Positions 38,754 to 47,491 of a DNA stretch of 64,000 bases are shown here, piece after piece. Positions within the stretch are counted from its first letter, which is position 1. Every line of letters begins with the position of its first letter. Made by a program: the position numbers and the translations under genes. This stretch comes from Chitinophagaceae bacterium (GTDB lineage: Bacteria; Bacteroidota; Bacteroidia; Chitinophagales; Chitinophagaceae), in NCBI GenBank assembly GCA_016786845.1, contig JAEUVB010000020.1:1-64000 (forward strand), in the 5' to 3' direction. The notes under the pieces are model-generated. The model made no database searches, was not told the DNA's origin, and was given only the letters and a program-made list of their open reading frames with translations.

Positions 38754-39827
38754 TTATCGAAATATAAATGAGTTGGCGCCTATACCAGCCTGGTATTGAT
38801 GCAGTAATAGCCCTTCTGCATTGTATTCAGATATTGTGCTATTTTGGGTAAATCCTTTAGGGTCAGATAAGTAAATGTGATTTGTCGTCGGATCGATCCC
38901 GAAACTCCAGAAATAAGAACCGGTTTGAGCCGGAATAAATGGTGATGAAGGCAATTCATTGGCTTCAATCGGCATACAGTACAAGCCGTTATGTAGTGCT
39001 GTTCCATTGTAATTGACCTGTAAAAACCACAAGGTGTCTCCTCCTTTATTGATTTGCAATCGGAAGGGATCCTGTTCAGAATCAAAAGATAAACTGTTTA
39101 AAATTTGTTTATTGTTTGGATTAAATCGGGTCAACATCGAAACTTTTCCTTTGTACTTATTGCCGGATAAAACCCAAACCATGCCCTGTTTGTCCTGGCA
39201 GATATATTGGGGAGCCCGTCCGTTAATAGGGATGCTGTCAACGATGGAATGGGTTAGTGTATTGATTTTGTAAATGGAATGACATGCTGTATCCCAATGG
39301 CATAACCAAACTGAGGATCCCATCTTCAGCATGTTCTCCGTATTTAGATATGGGGTCACAATGGTCTTCTCTAAGCTATAGGTCTGGGTATTGATGACAT
39401 AAATGTAAGGTTTATACAGTGTACTCAAATATATATGCCCGGCATCTGTTTGTAAGATTTGACGGGGGAACATGAGCGGTGCTATGGTTCTGATCCATTT
39501 GAATTGACTATCCACGAAAATCAATTTGCCTGAATTGTTCAGGCTAATGACATAACCATCATTCAGCGATAATATACATTGGGCTACATCTCCCAAAAGT
39601 TGTTGATTTGTCTGATGATATAAATTTTGACTGACCACAGCGGTTTGAAAGTCGAGATAGGAAATCTCCGCATTTGCGTTACCCAAAGAGCCTTCGTTGA
39701 GGATAACTATGCCGCGATGTTGTAAATTGGCGAAAACTATCGGATCAGGATGAGGTCTGTCTTTGACACAAGCCATCAGAAATATGCATACGAAAATGCT
39801 ATATCCAAGACTGTGATATATTTTCAT
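38754..39827 (-). CDS. Surface lipoprotein with YncE-like propeller (BtuG-like)
   Basis: A 357-residue lipoprotein: lipobox FLMAC with C20, followed by VKDR, a charged start consistent with surface export of Bacteroidota lipoproteins. The body is a predicted seven-bladed beta-propeller of YncE/DUF5074 type (GIVILNEGSLGNANAEISYL, PRQILQTDAGHIYLSTLYKP, VWVLSGNKYKGKV, FWSFGIDPTTNHIYLSDPKG). Bacteroides BtuG is a propeller lipoprotein of similar size that binds B12 very tightly and caps BtuB. Position between two riboswitch-operon genes and next to btuB supports that role. It overlaps the upstream gene by four bases. Confidence 0.82.
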   Translation of the reverse strand: MKIYHSLGYSIFVCIFLMACVKDRPHPDPIVFANLQHRGIVILNEGSLGNANAEISYLDFQTAVVSQNLYHQTNQQLLGDVAQCILSLNDGYVISLNNSGKLIFVDSQFKWIRTIAPLMFPRQILQTDAGHIYLSTLYKPYIYVINTQTYSLEKTIVTPYLNTENMLKMGSSVWLCHWDTACHSIYKINTLTHSIVDSIPINGRAPQYICQDKQGMVWVLSGNKYKGKVSMLTRFNPNNKQILNSLSFDSEQDPFRLQINKGGDTLWFLQVNYNGTALHNGLYCMPIEANELPSSPFIPAQTGSYFWSFGIDPTTNHIYLSDPKGFTQNSTISEYNAEGLLLHQYQAGIGANSFIFR

Positions 39828-40816
39828 GATCGGAGAAATTTGCGCTGAATTAAATTTCCCTTTTGGTCTTTAACTTGAAGGACATAAAATCCTGCAGGTA
39901 ATGATTCCAGATCTATGGATGATGGCATAGAGCAATGACCTTGTAAGTACATTCTCCCATCACTACTCAATATGCGATAATTGATTTCTTGTGTGGGACC
40001 TTCGATGTGAATTATGCGGTTTGCCGGATTTGGATAGACCCTCACATCCATGATCGTGATATTCGAATGATCGGTGAGCGGATATTGAGCATGGATAATA
40101 CCGAGTGCGTCAAGATCAAATCCTCCGGTCGGGTAGGGGGTGGGATAGGGGTCGTTAATGATGTGACCGCTCTGATCAAAAGTGCCATGCAATTTATTGA
40201 GCGAGCCAATCACATCAATAATTCTTACATAACGAATTTGGTTCACATCTAAAGACAAGATCATACTGAGGTCCTGCAAATCGAAAGGGGTGCCGTAGCT
40301 GCCGATATATTTTCCGGCCAAACCATTCATCTTACGAGTGTCCACATATTGTCCCGTACCGGCAATTTGATTATTGGTATCCTGGTCGCAGGTGGCAGGA
40401 AATCTGTAGTAATTCAGTCCGTCGTTGCTCACTTCAACAAAGGCAAATTCCAGATAGGCCATGTTTGAATCAAGAGGATCCAGAAATCCATTTTCAAAAA
40501 GGGCAAAGTCTGCTCCCGGGCCATTGGTCAATGGATTACTGAAATAATAAGTGGCTATGCCCCCGTCACCCAAACTGACAATATTCCCGTCTGCATATCC
40601 TGTTGCGCTAAGGCTATCTCCTTGAGAGGTCAGTCCAAGGATAGTGTCTGCAATATTTTGATATCCCCGTTGTATACTGCACTGTCCCGCCCATCCGAGT
40701 ATGATATTGCTGTCTTTATGGATCGCCGTACTGCCGGGCTGCAAGGCTTGAGGTGCAAATTGAGCCTGCGCTGAAGTAACGCCTACAAGGAGGTATAGGA
40801 ATAAAAAGATTCTCAC
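39824..40816 (-). CDS. Surface protein of the B12 operon with T9SS type A domain
   Basis: A 330-residue protein with a signal peptide (MRIFLFLYLLVGVTSAQAQ). Core motifs are GDGGIATYYFSNPLTNGPGA, DFALFENGFLDP, FAFVEVSNDGLNYYRFPA and VRIIDVIGSLN, typical of an uncharacterised cell-surface family that I associate with riboswitch-controlled B12 loci in Bacteroidota. The C-terminal 85 residues are a T9SS type A domain (MDVRVYPNPANRIIHIEG, LPAGFYVLQVKD). It is translationally coupled to the BtuG-like gene (four-base overlap) and one base from the DUF4465 gene. Inferred role: binding or presenting corrinoids at the surface. Confidence 0.78.
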   Translation of the reverse strand: MRIFLFLYLLVGVTSAQAQFAPQALQPGSTAIHKDSNIILGWAGQCSIQRGYQNIADTILGLTSQGDSLSATGYADGNIVSLGDGGIATYYFSNPLTNGPGADFALFENGFLDPLDSNMAYLEFAFVEVSNDGLNYYRFPATCDQDTNNQIAGTGQYVDTRKMNGLAGKYIGSYGTPFDLQDLSMILSLDVNQIRYVRIIDVIGSLNKLHGTFDQSGHIINDPYPTPYPTGGFDLDALGIIHAQYPLTDHSNITIMDVRVYPNPANRIIHIEGPTQEINYRILSSDGRMYLQGHCSMPSSIDLESLPAGFYVLQVKDQKGNLIQRKFLRS

Positions 40817-40817
40817 C

Positions 40818-41804
40818 TTATTTTATGATTTTCTTTGTGAAAACTTTTCCTTCATACTGTACCTGTATAAAATATACCCCTGACGACAAATCCGAAAGTA
40901 GTATAGGTGTTGTAATTTGGGCCTGCGCTGTTTGTGCATGTCGCACTTTTCCATAAATATCCCTAACAACCAAAGGGATGGCTAATTCACTGGCATTTTT
41001 GACATATAGATATTCGGTAAATGGATTAGGATAGACTTCTACATTCAATGAAGTAGGCCATTCATCTATGCCTACAATGGCGGCAGAGAAATTATCCATA
41101 CAGAAATAAGCCGGGGTTAACATACCCAAACTATTCGTATCTGAGGATACCATACTAAAGGTTAGACTGTCGCAGAAACCTAAGCTACTTAAATTGACCA
41201 AGGTCCAGTCCTTGATAATGTAATCATTGGCATTGTTTGCATCGCGGAAGTCGGCCAGATAAAATTTTACCGTATCCGATTTCGGTACTCCATTAAACCA
41301 TCCGGTGATATCCAATCGAAAGAAGTCCGGGTCATTGCCGGATGGGCCACCAAATTTCTTGGCAAAACCATCTCCGTTTTGCATCGAACGGTAAGCAATA
41401 GTGGTATTGGTAATATAGCAACTTCCCATAGCATGGGCCGCGCCGATGCCATTGCTGATTCGAATCTTATTGATTTCTGGCGTATAACTGCGATAGAATA
41501 CAGTATAATTGTCCGAGTTATTATATCCACTTCCGGCCATAGACGCAAGTTCATTGGTGGCATATGAAATGTCGGTCGTATCCTTTCGATTCGAATAGCC
41601 CCAGCCACTCCATGATCCGCCCCAAGAGGTATCCCAGGCATTCACCAAATAGAGAGGGCCTTCGCCGAATCCTGAAATTAATGGAACAGTATTAAGCCCT
41701 TTCCAATAGCCCGATGTCGGTACGCTGAGTGATTCGAAGGTGATTTGAGCACCCGCCTGAAAGGATAAAATGAACAACGAAATAAAGAGTAAAGTCTTTT
41801 GCAT
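40818..41804 (-). CDS. DUF4465 surface protein with T9SS type A domain, first gene of the B12 operon
   Basis: A 328-residue protein with a signal peptide (cut near QAGAQ). Residues of about 20-240 fit DUF4465: ITFESLSVPTSGYWKGLN, WGGSWSGWGYSNRKDTT, YSAxxGS-like GSGYNNSDNYTVFY, KFYLADFRDANNANDYIIKD, LTFSMVSSDTNSLGMLTPAYF. It ends with a T9SS domain (NVEVYPNPFTEYLYVKN, LSSGVYFIQVQYEGK). DUF4465 proteins are repeatedly seen in Bacteroidota cobalamin loci and are candidates for B12-binding surface proteins. The cobalamin riboswitch ends 104 bases upstream of its start. Confidence 0.82.
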   Translation of the reverse strand: MQKTLLFISLFILSFQAGAQITFESLSVPTSGYWKGLNTVPLISGFGEGPLYLVNAWDTSWGGSWSGWGYSNRKDTTDISYATNELASMAGSGYNNSDNYTVFYRSYTPEINKIRISNGIGAAHAMGSCYITNTTIAYRSMQNGDGFAKKFGGPSGNDPDFFRLDITGWFNGVPKSDTVKFYLADFRDANNANDYIIKDWTLVNLSSLGFCDSLTFSMVSSDTNSLGMLTPAYFCMDNFSAAIVGIDEWPTSLNVEVYPNPFTEYLYVKNASELAIPLVVRDIYGKVRHAQTAQAQITTPILLSDLSSGVYFIQVQYEGKVFTKKIIK

Positions 41805-41908
41805 AAAAATCTGTTTAAATAATAAAATAACGGGAAGTGATTATAGCAGGATAAATCGTATACCCAACTACCGCAAGCTTTATTCCCGAAGCCGGCGAAG
41901 AAAATGAT

Positions 41909-42086
41909 GTATTGGGCAGGTCTTCTGACTCACGCTCTTTTCGTTGCGGCCTTCCCGTCTTTTGTAAATCGACAGTGGCTAAAATGGCAACGCTTTTAAA
42001 ACGTTTACAGCACCGGGTAGTGTCACTGATTTTCACAGTGTTCTCTTTTCACCTTGCGTTTTGTACAAACTTGGGGCACCAAATAC
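41909..42086 (-). promoter_or_regulatory. Cobalamin riboswitch
   Basis: Read on the minus strand, the region has the ordered conserved blocks of the B12 riboswitch: AAAAGAGAACACTGTGAAAA, TCAGTGACACTACCCGGTGC, TGTAAACG, GCCACTGTCG, GACGGGAAGGCCG and the B12 box GAGTCAGAAGACCTGCCC. The outer P1 stem can form between GTATTTGG at the 5' end and CCAATAC at the 3' end. The first base coincides with the transcription start predicted from the promoter at 42091. It controls the four-gene operon 41804-36815, which should be repressed when adenosylcobalamin is plentiful. No T-rich terminator hairpin is obvious between it and the first gene, so control may be translational. Confidence 0.95.
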
Positions 42087-42090
42087 CAAG

Positions 42091-42121
42091 CAAAGGTAAA
42101 CAACGGATTGGATTTACAAAA
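42091..42121 (-). promoter_or_regulatory. Promoter of the B12 uptake operon
   Basis: On the minus strand TTTTG, an 18-base spacer, then TACCTTTG, an exact Bacteroidota -33/-7 pair (TTTG, TAnnTTTG). The start site about five bases downstream falls at the 5' end of the riboswitch. Confidence 0.75.
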
Positions 42122-42413
42122 TGCATTCAGTGGCCCATAGCTGTTTCGCAGATTCATCATGGGTTTCACCTGAATATTTCTTTTTGCTCCCCATATGCAC
42201 TTCGTAAAACCGGACATTTCGTTGGGGAACCCAGTTGAAAGTACGGTGAGCATTAAGAATCGAGCTATCGGGTATCTGAGCAGTATTGGAACCATCACAG
42301 TATGATTCTTTTTCATGGAGATGACCAAGGTCTTTCAAACTATAATTTGCTTCGCCATGAGCACTGTTTTGCCATCTCAATAAAACGATTAATTTGCACT
42401 CAAAATCATTGCC
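42122..42413. other. Intergenic stretch between the B12 promoter and the DUF4256 gene
   Basis: Just under 300 bases between two divergent genes. Minus-strand ORFs here run through the riboswitch and are not coding-like. I see no further structure; a promoter for 42414 must lie here but none matches well. Confidence 0.5.
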
Positions 42414-42974
42414 ATGGGAAAAAAGCTGCTGAGTGCCAAGCAACAAAAGGACTTATTAGTCCTACTCGAAAACCGGTATGAAAAAAATATGAATCGTCAT
42501 AAAGGGTTGTCTTGGAAGGAAATTCAATCTCGTTTGACAGCGAATCCGGATATTTTATGGACATTAAATGAAATGGAGAAAACGGAAGGAGAGCCGGATG
42601 TGGTGTTGTTGGATTCAAAATCAGATGATATTTTTTTTGTAGATTGTTCAGCAGAGAGCCCTAAGGGAAGAAGAAGCCTATGTTACGATCGCGAAGGGCT
42701 CGACTCGAGAAAGGAATTTAAACCTGAAAATAATGTCATCGATCTGGCAGCAGCAATGGGGGTCGATCTTTTAACAGAAGCCCAATATCGTGCCTTGCAA
42801 AAGTTCGGGCCTTTCGATACCAAGACGTCGAGCTGGATTCTGACCCCTGCACCGATGCGAAAACTGGGTGGTGCATTATTTGCAGATTATCGTTATGGTC
42901 AGGTTTTTGTTTACCACAATGGTGCACAATCGTATTATGCGGGTCGTGCGTTCAGAGGCGCCGTCAAAATCTAA
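42414..42974 (+). CDS. DUF4256-family protein
   Basis: A 186-residue soluble protein matching DUF4256 over its full length: LLxLLENRYEKNMNRHKGLSW, DILWTLNEMEKTEGEPDVV, FFVDCSAESPKGRRSLCYDR, AAAMGVDLLTEAQYRALQ and TSSWILTPAPMRKLGGALFA. No signal peptide. The activity of the family is unknown to me. It is followed 42 bases later by the DUF1801 gene in the same direction. Confidence 0.85.
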   Translation: MGKKLLSAKQQKDLLVLLENRYEKNMNRHKGLSWKEIQSRLTANPDILWTLNEMEKTEGEPDVVLLDSKSDDIFFVDCSAESPKGRRSLCYDREGLDSRKEFKPENNVIDLAAAMGVDLLTEAQYRALQKFGPFDTKTSSWILTPAPMRKLGGALFADYRYGQVFVYHNGAQSYYAGRAFRGAVKI

Positions 42975-43016
42975 AGACCAAAGCCCCGATTGATCAATTT
43001 TTTAAACTATTTTTTT

Positions 43017-43406
43017 ATGCATCCGGATATTCAATCATATCATGCGAAACAAGCCGAATCTGATCGTGAGATTTGTGAAATGTTATCGACCGAAATAAGT
43101 AATGCCCTGCCTCATGCAGAGAATAAGATCTGGCACGCTCATCCTGTTTGGTTTTTAGATGGCAATCCTATTGTAGGTTACGACAAGCTCAAGCAATGTG
43201 TTCGTTTGTTGTTTTGGAGCGGCCAATCGTTTGAGGAAGAATTGTTGAAGCCGGAAGGAAGTTTCAAAGCAGCTGAAATGAGATACACTTCCATAGATCA
43301 GATTCAGGTGGATGATCTTAGACGTTGGCTGAAAAAAGCCGAATCCATACAGTGGGATTATAAAAACATCGTTAAGCGTAAAGGGCAGCTGGAAAGATTA
43401 AAATAG
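43017..43406 (+). CDS. DUF1801-domain protein
   Basis: A 129-residue protein from ATG 43017; a TTG start at 42990 would add nine residues. It has the YdhG/DUF1801 pattern: LPHAENKIWHAHPVWFLDGN, IVGYDKLKQCVRLLFWSGQSF and AAEMRYTSIDQIQVDDLRRW. The fold is structurally known in the family but function is not. Probably co-transcribed with the DUF4256 gene. Confidence 0.8.
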   Translation: MHPDIQSYHAKQAESDREICEMLSTEISNALPHAENKIWHAHPVWFLDGNPIVGYDKLKQCVRLLFWSGQSFEEELLKPEGSFKAAEMRYTSIDQIQVDDLRRWLKKAESIQWDYKNIVKRKGQLERLK

Positions 43407-43483
43407 ATTCCATCTATTCATGCTGTATTGCGCTTGGATGGATTGAAGCAATTCATTCATTCAATAAATAGGGTAGACAAATT

Positions 43484-44230
43484 TTACCGCTTTACAATCA
43501 CGGTTTCACCCATGAGTACATCTACCGAGTCGGCATTAATTGGAATGTCTTCGCCATTCTTTAATTTGAGATAGCCTCCGTCACTTTTGACATAATGATC
43601 GATAAATTCTTTGTTGATGATATAAGATTTATGACAACGAAAAAAGCCTGGAAAGTCCCTCAGTGTGTCTTCAAAATTCTTGAGCGTACGGCTGACCAAT
43701 AATTTACTTTTATCCTGAAAATGAATTTCCGTATAGGTATTTTCCGCTTTGAGGTAGAGGATTGTGGATAGCTCTAAAAAAGTGATAGATTGACCCACCG
43801 GAACGGCAATACGTGTAGGAGGCTGACCTTGTAAGCTTTCTTTCAACATCATGACTTGTTCTTTCTTGGGTCTGTTTTTTTCAAATCGGTTAATGGCCTG
43901 TACCAGTTCATCCGAATCTATCGGTTTGAGCAGATAGTCGATCGCATTCAATTTAAATGCCTTTACTGCATATTGATTATAAGCCGTAGTGAAAATAATG
44001 CCGAAATCAATTTCGTCTTCATTGAAGAATTCCAAGAGTTCAAGACCACTGTGTCCCGGCATTTCTATATCCAGTAAAACCAGATCCGGTTTGAGTTTCC
44101 GAATGGCTTTAACCCCATTGGGTAAATCCTCACAGTCTGCAATAAGTTCTACTTCTGGAAGAAATTCGGTTAAAAGATTTTTTAAAAGTTTTCTTGCTTG
44201 TGGTTCGTCGTCAATGATAATCGCTTTCAT
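43484..44230 (-). CDS. LytTR-family response regulator
   Basis: A 248-residue two-domain regulator. The receiver domain has the acidic pair D7-D8 (IIIDDEP), phospho-acceptor D54 (LVLLDIEMPG) and the conserved lysine in YLLKPID. The C-terminal LytTR DNA-binding domain (about 145-245) shows ILYLKAENTYTEIHF, SRTLKNFEDTL and FFRCHKSYIINKEFI. The cognate histidine kinase ends eight bases upstream, so the pair forms one LytS/LytR-type two-component system. Targets are not evident from the neighbours. Confidence 0.93.
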   Translation of the reverse strand: MKAIIIDDEPQARKLLKNLLTEFLPEVELIADCEDLPNGVKAIRKLKPDLVLLDIEMPGHSGLELLEFFNEDEIDFGIIFTTAYNQYAVKAFKLNAIDYLLKPIDSDELVQAINRFEKNRPKKEQVMMLKESLQGQPPTRIAVPVGQSITFLELSTILYLKAENTYTEIHFQDKSKLLVSRTLKNFEDTLRDFPGFFRCHKSYIINKEFIDHYVKSDGGYLKLKNGEDIPINADSVDVLMGETVIVKR

Positions 44231-44238
44231 AGTAAGAT

Positions 44239-47100
44239 TTATTGTATAGGTATATGAATGGTTACGGTAGTGCCGGATGGTTGTTGGTCATAATCTGTTT
44301 TGTCGGTAAAAGAGATATGAATATCCTGATTATCTTGGTTAAGAATATCCAGACGCTTCTGGTTCGCTTGTAACGCAAAAGATTGATGGTCTTTGTTTTT
44401 GATGAGGTTTAATTCATGACTGCGCATACGCCCAATGCCATTGTCGTCGATCACGATTTCTAAAATATTGGAATCGAATTTCTTGAAACTGATATGCAGT
44501 TTCTTCGGTCCTTTTTTATGCAAGAGGCCATGTTTAATGGCATTTTCCACATAAGGCTGTATAATCATGCTGGGGATGAAAACCGATTCAGTATTCAAAA
44601 GGGAATCAACGGTGATGGTATACTCCATTTGTTCAAATCGAATCTTCTCAAGATCCAGGTAAAGTTTTAAAGCATCAACCTCTTCGTCCAAACTAATTTT
44701 TTCTTTTTCACTCATTTCTAAAATTCTCCGTGTGAGTTTGGAAAATTTCGACAGATAAGTGGAAGCATTTCGTTTGTCTTCACTGATAATAAATGATTGG
44801 ATGGTGTTGAGCGCATTGAACAGGAAGTGTGGATTCATCTGTGATTTGATCGAGCTCATCATGGACTGCTTTAAACTATTTTCCAATTGCATTTTTTCCA
44901 TTTCCAAATTGTTTTTTTCTTTTTGCTGCCGCAGTTGCCAGCGATAGATGAACAGGATGATGAATGCAAAGAGAGCGAAAATCGTAAGCCAACTGCCAAA
45001 GGTCTTATACCATGGTTTTTCTATTTTAAATTTGAGTTGGTTCGGCAACAATTCATTATCCAGTTTAAATTCAATCAAATAATCTTCAGGTTCCAGTGAC
45101 GCCAAAGTGATTTTTCGGACATCAGAAGGTGATTGTTTCCAAATACCATGATTGATTCGATAGGATAGGATATGCCCTTGAGGTTGTAAATAATCAGGTA
45201 TGGCATAGCTGATTTCAAGATCGTTTTGTTTTGTTGGAAAACGATAAATACGTTCGGGGGTATAAGGTTTTTGATTAATGGAGGTGATATAAAATGCCGG
45301 ACGGAATGAATGATGTGTAAATTCACTGCGGATGAGACCTTCCCGGGTGATGAAGATGATTTCATTTTCCCAGACATTGATATCCAATATTTGTGAACTA
45401 TTCATCATTAATGGTAATTGTTTCAGGAAATTAGAATCCATGGATGTGGAAATCTCCTCCAGATCTGCATGGAATATTCCGGATGCATGTTGCACGAAAA
45501 GGTGATGGTCACAAATTTTAATCCGCTCTATTTGCTGAAGATTTTCGTAACGCCGGATTCTTGAATCGGCGGTCCGAATCAGCAATTCGCCGCCATGGGT
45601 TAGGCAAAATAATGTTTGTTGATGCTGCAGTATGGTGGAGCAATATATTTCTTTTTTATTCCACAGTAAATGCCCTTTTTCCTTTGGCGCAAACCATCTG
45701 ATGCCCAAATTGGTGGCGTAGTATACCTTATGCTCTTCGGGAATATAAGCGGTGGATTTTGCCCGTACACCATCGAGCAGAACGGAGGCATTCGGAAACA
45801 AAGCCGGGTCTATGGGGCGGGAATAGTATAGTTCATCAAATAGACTGGTCAAACTATCGGATCTATTTCGGTTGAGTAGAACGGCACTGGACGAATAAGC
45901 TGCAGCAAGATATTTTGGATCGATATAGGCGACGGATTTTAATCCTCCCGAAACAATTTGTATCATACCCTTGTCATATTTGAACCCATTGCGAAAATGG
46001 GGTTCTATATATTGGTTTCCGGGCAGATAGACCAAATCATAAATTTCCTGATGATTGGTGGTGGTAAATATTTTATTGACATTCATGTCTGCTGCATTGA
46101 CCTGATAAACCTCGCCGGTCGTTGATCCCAAATACAACTTATGGTCAATTACTTTAGAAAGACATATTTTTTTTTCAGGCAGAGGATAGGTCAGTTGATG
46201 TAAATCCGGAATGATATATAATCCGTTGTCGAGTGTACCTATCCAAAAATGTCCATCCCGGTCACGCATCATACAGGATGGTCTTTCTCCCTGAAAAAGT
46301 GTTTGCCTGAGTTGAAAGGATTTTATATCAAATACCGATAAACGGTCGTTTTCGGCAGCCATAAGAAGGCTGTCAAATAGTACCGCTTTTTTTACCATGG
46401 AATGAAATCGAATCCCGGTAGGCATAAACTTCCCGTCATATCGTACGATTTGTTTCGATCCCGGATAATTGTCAACTAAATGAAGTTGATGATTAAATAT
46501 AAATGGATGTTCAGAGTGTATATATTGTTTATTCAAAGGGATGGATGCAGACAATTCCCCTTTGCTGTTATAGATCGTGAGTGTGTTGGATTTTCTGATG
46601 ACAAGAAGATCATTGAGTACATGGGCAAAACCAATATCTCCTGTAAACATAGCCATTTGTTTAAATCGGCTAAGGGACTTTAGGTCATAAAAGTCCAAAC
46701 TGGTTTGCGTGAGAAAAAATAAGGTATGATCTGCAATTCCGTATATATGATTGACGCCCGGCTGATCATTAAATACATGTAGCGAATCGTTTTGAACATA
46801 ATACAAGTAGTTGTCGAAACTCACATACCATATCCGTCCATAAGGATCTTCCATAATTTGATTCCCGGCACGAGAATATTGATTGCTGTAAGTGTAATTT
46901 TTTACGGTTAATCCGTCAAACCGACTAAGTCCTTGGTTTCCTGCAATCCATACAAATCCTTTTTTGTCTTGGTAAATGTCGAATATTTCGTTTGAAGGTA
47001 AGCCCCGACTTTTATCGATGTGAATGGCATAGGGCTGTTGGGCTAGTCCGTAATGACTAAGCAATAGATAAAACACGAAATAGATGATCTTCCGGGTCAT
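44239..47100 (-). CDS. LytS-type sensor histidine kinase with two-component propeller sensor
   Basis: A 953-residue membrane kinase from ATG 47100, where a signal sequence begins (MTRKIIYFVFYLLL, cut near GLAQ); the longer frame adds 22 unlikely residues. The periplasmic part (about 25-700) consists of regulator-propeller blades, beginning with RGLPSNEIFDIYQDKKGFVW and GLSRFDGLTVKNYT, and a Y_Y_Y-like domain. One membrane helix (WLTIFALFAFIILFIYRWQL) precedes a coiled coil and the His_kinase domain with PHFLFNALNTIQSF (phospho-accepting histidine). The ATP-binding part has PYVENAIKHGLLHK and DDNGIG. Ligand unknown. It pairs with the LytTR regulator. Confidence 0.92.
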   Translation of the reverse strand: MTRKIIYFVFYLLLSHYGLAQQPYAIHIDKSRGLPSNEIFDIYQDKKGFVWIAGNQGLSRFDGLTVKNYTYSNQYSRAGNQIMEDPYGRIWYVSFDNYLYYVQNDSLHVFNDQPGVNHIYGIADHTLFFLTQTSLDFYDLKSLSRFKQMAMFTGDIGFAHVLNDLLVIRKSNTLTIYNSKGELSASIPLNKQYIHSEHPFIFNHQLHLVDNYPGSKQIVRYDGKFMPTGIRFHSMVKKAVLFDSLLMAAENDRLSVFDIKSFQLRQTLFQGERPSCMMRDRDGHFWIGTLDNGLYIIPDLHQLTYPLPEKKICLSKVIDHKLYLGSTTGEVYQVNAADMNVNKIFTTTNHQEIYDLVYLPGNQYIEPHFRNGFKYDKGMIQIVSGGLKSVAYIDPKYLAAAYSSSAVLLNRNRSDSLTSLFDELYYSRPIDPALFPNASVLLDGVRAKSTAYIPEEHKVYYATNLGIRWFAPKEKGHLLWNKKEIYCSTILQHQQTLFCLTHGGELLIRTADSRIRRYENLQQIERIKICDHHLFVQHASGIFHADLEEISTSMDSNFLKQLPLMMNSSQILDINVWENEIIFITREGLIRSEFTHHSFRPAFYITSINQKPYTPERIYRFPTKQNDLEISYAIPDYLQPQGHILSYRINHGIWKQSPSDVRKITLASLEPEDYLIEFKLDNELLPNQLKFKIEKPWYKTFGSWLTIFALFAFIILFIYRWQLRQQKEKNNLEMEKMQLENSLKQSMMSSIKSQMNPHFLFNALNTIQSFIISEDKRNASTYLSKFSKLTRRILEMSEKEKISLDEEVDALKLYLDLEKIRFEQMEYTITVDSLLNTESVFIPSMIIQPYVENAIKHGLLHKKGPKKLHISFKKFDSNILEIVIDDNGIGRMRSHELNLIKNKDHQSFALQANQKRLDILNQDNQDIHISFTDKTDYDQQPSGTTVTIHIPIQ

Positions 47101-47491
47101 GGGTGGAAGGTACAAAAATCGATGAAATTGGATGAAATTGCTACCCCAGTTAGTGAAAGCAATCATTCAGTAAGTCAATTCGGACATACTGAGGAAATGA
47201 GTCACCGGCAAGAGGTATACTAAGCCTATTCAGGTTAAATCGATTCATTTTTCATTCCTCAAGCCTATCCTGATTTTTGGATGAATAGTTGTTGAATGCT
47301 CCAGGATTTTGAAATGATTGATGATTACGAATGAAACTTTCAAGGAAGGGTCTAGGGTTGATAAAGTTGAATATACTTGTCATTTATTTTGAAGCATATT
47401 CAAATGTAATTCTTGGTTCAGAATGTCTGAAAACAGAAGGAAGAGATGGTTGGCAATGCTCGCGATAAGGATAAGGCGAATGGATTTACGA
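47101..47491. other. Intergenic stretch without recognised features
   Basis: About 390 bases between the end of ybeY and the start of the kinase gene. Several short minus-strand frames exist but none looks like a protein. No clear hairpin terminator, repeat or RNA gene seen. Confidence 0.5.

Noticed and set aside
41815..42446. Several ORFs on both strands over the riboswitch region
   Set aside because: They lie over conserved RNA structure and the adjoining leader; none has coding character.
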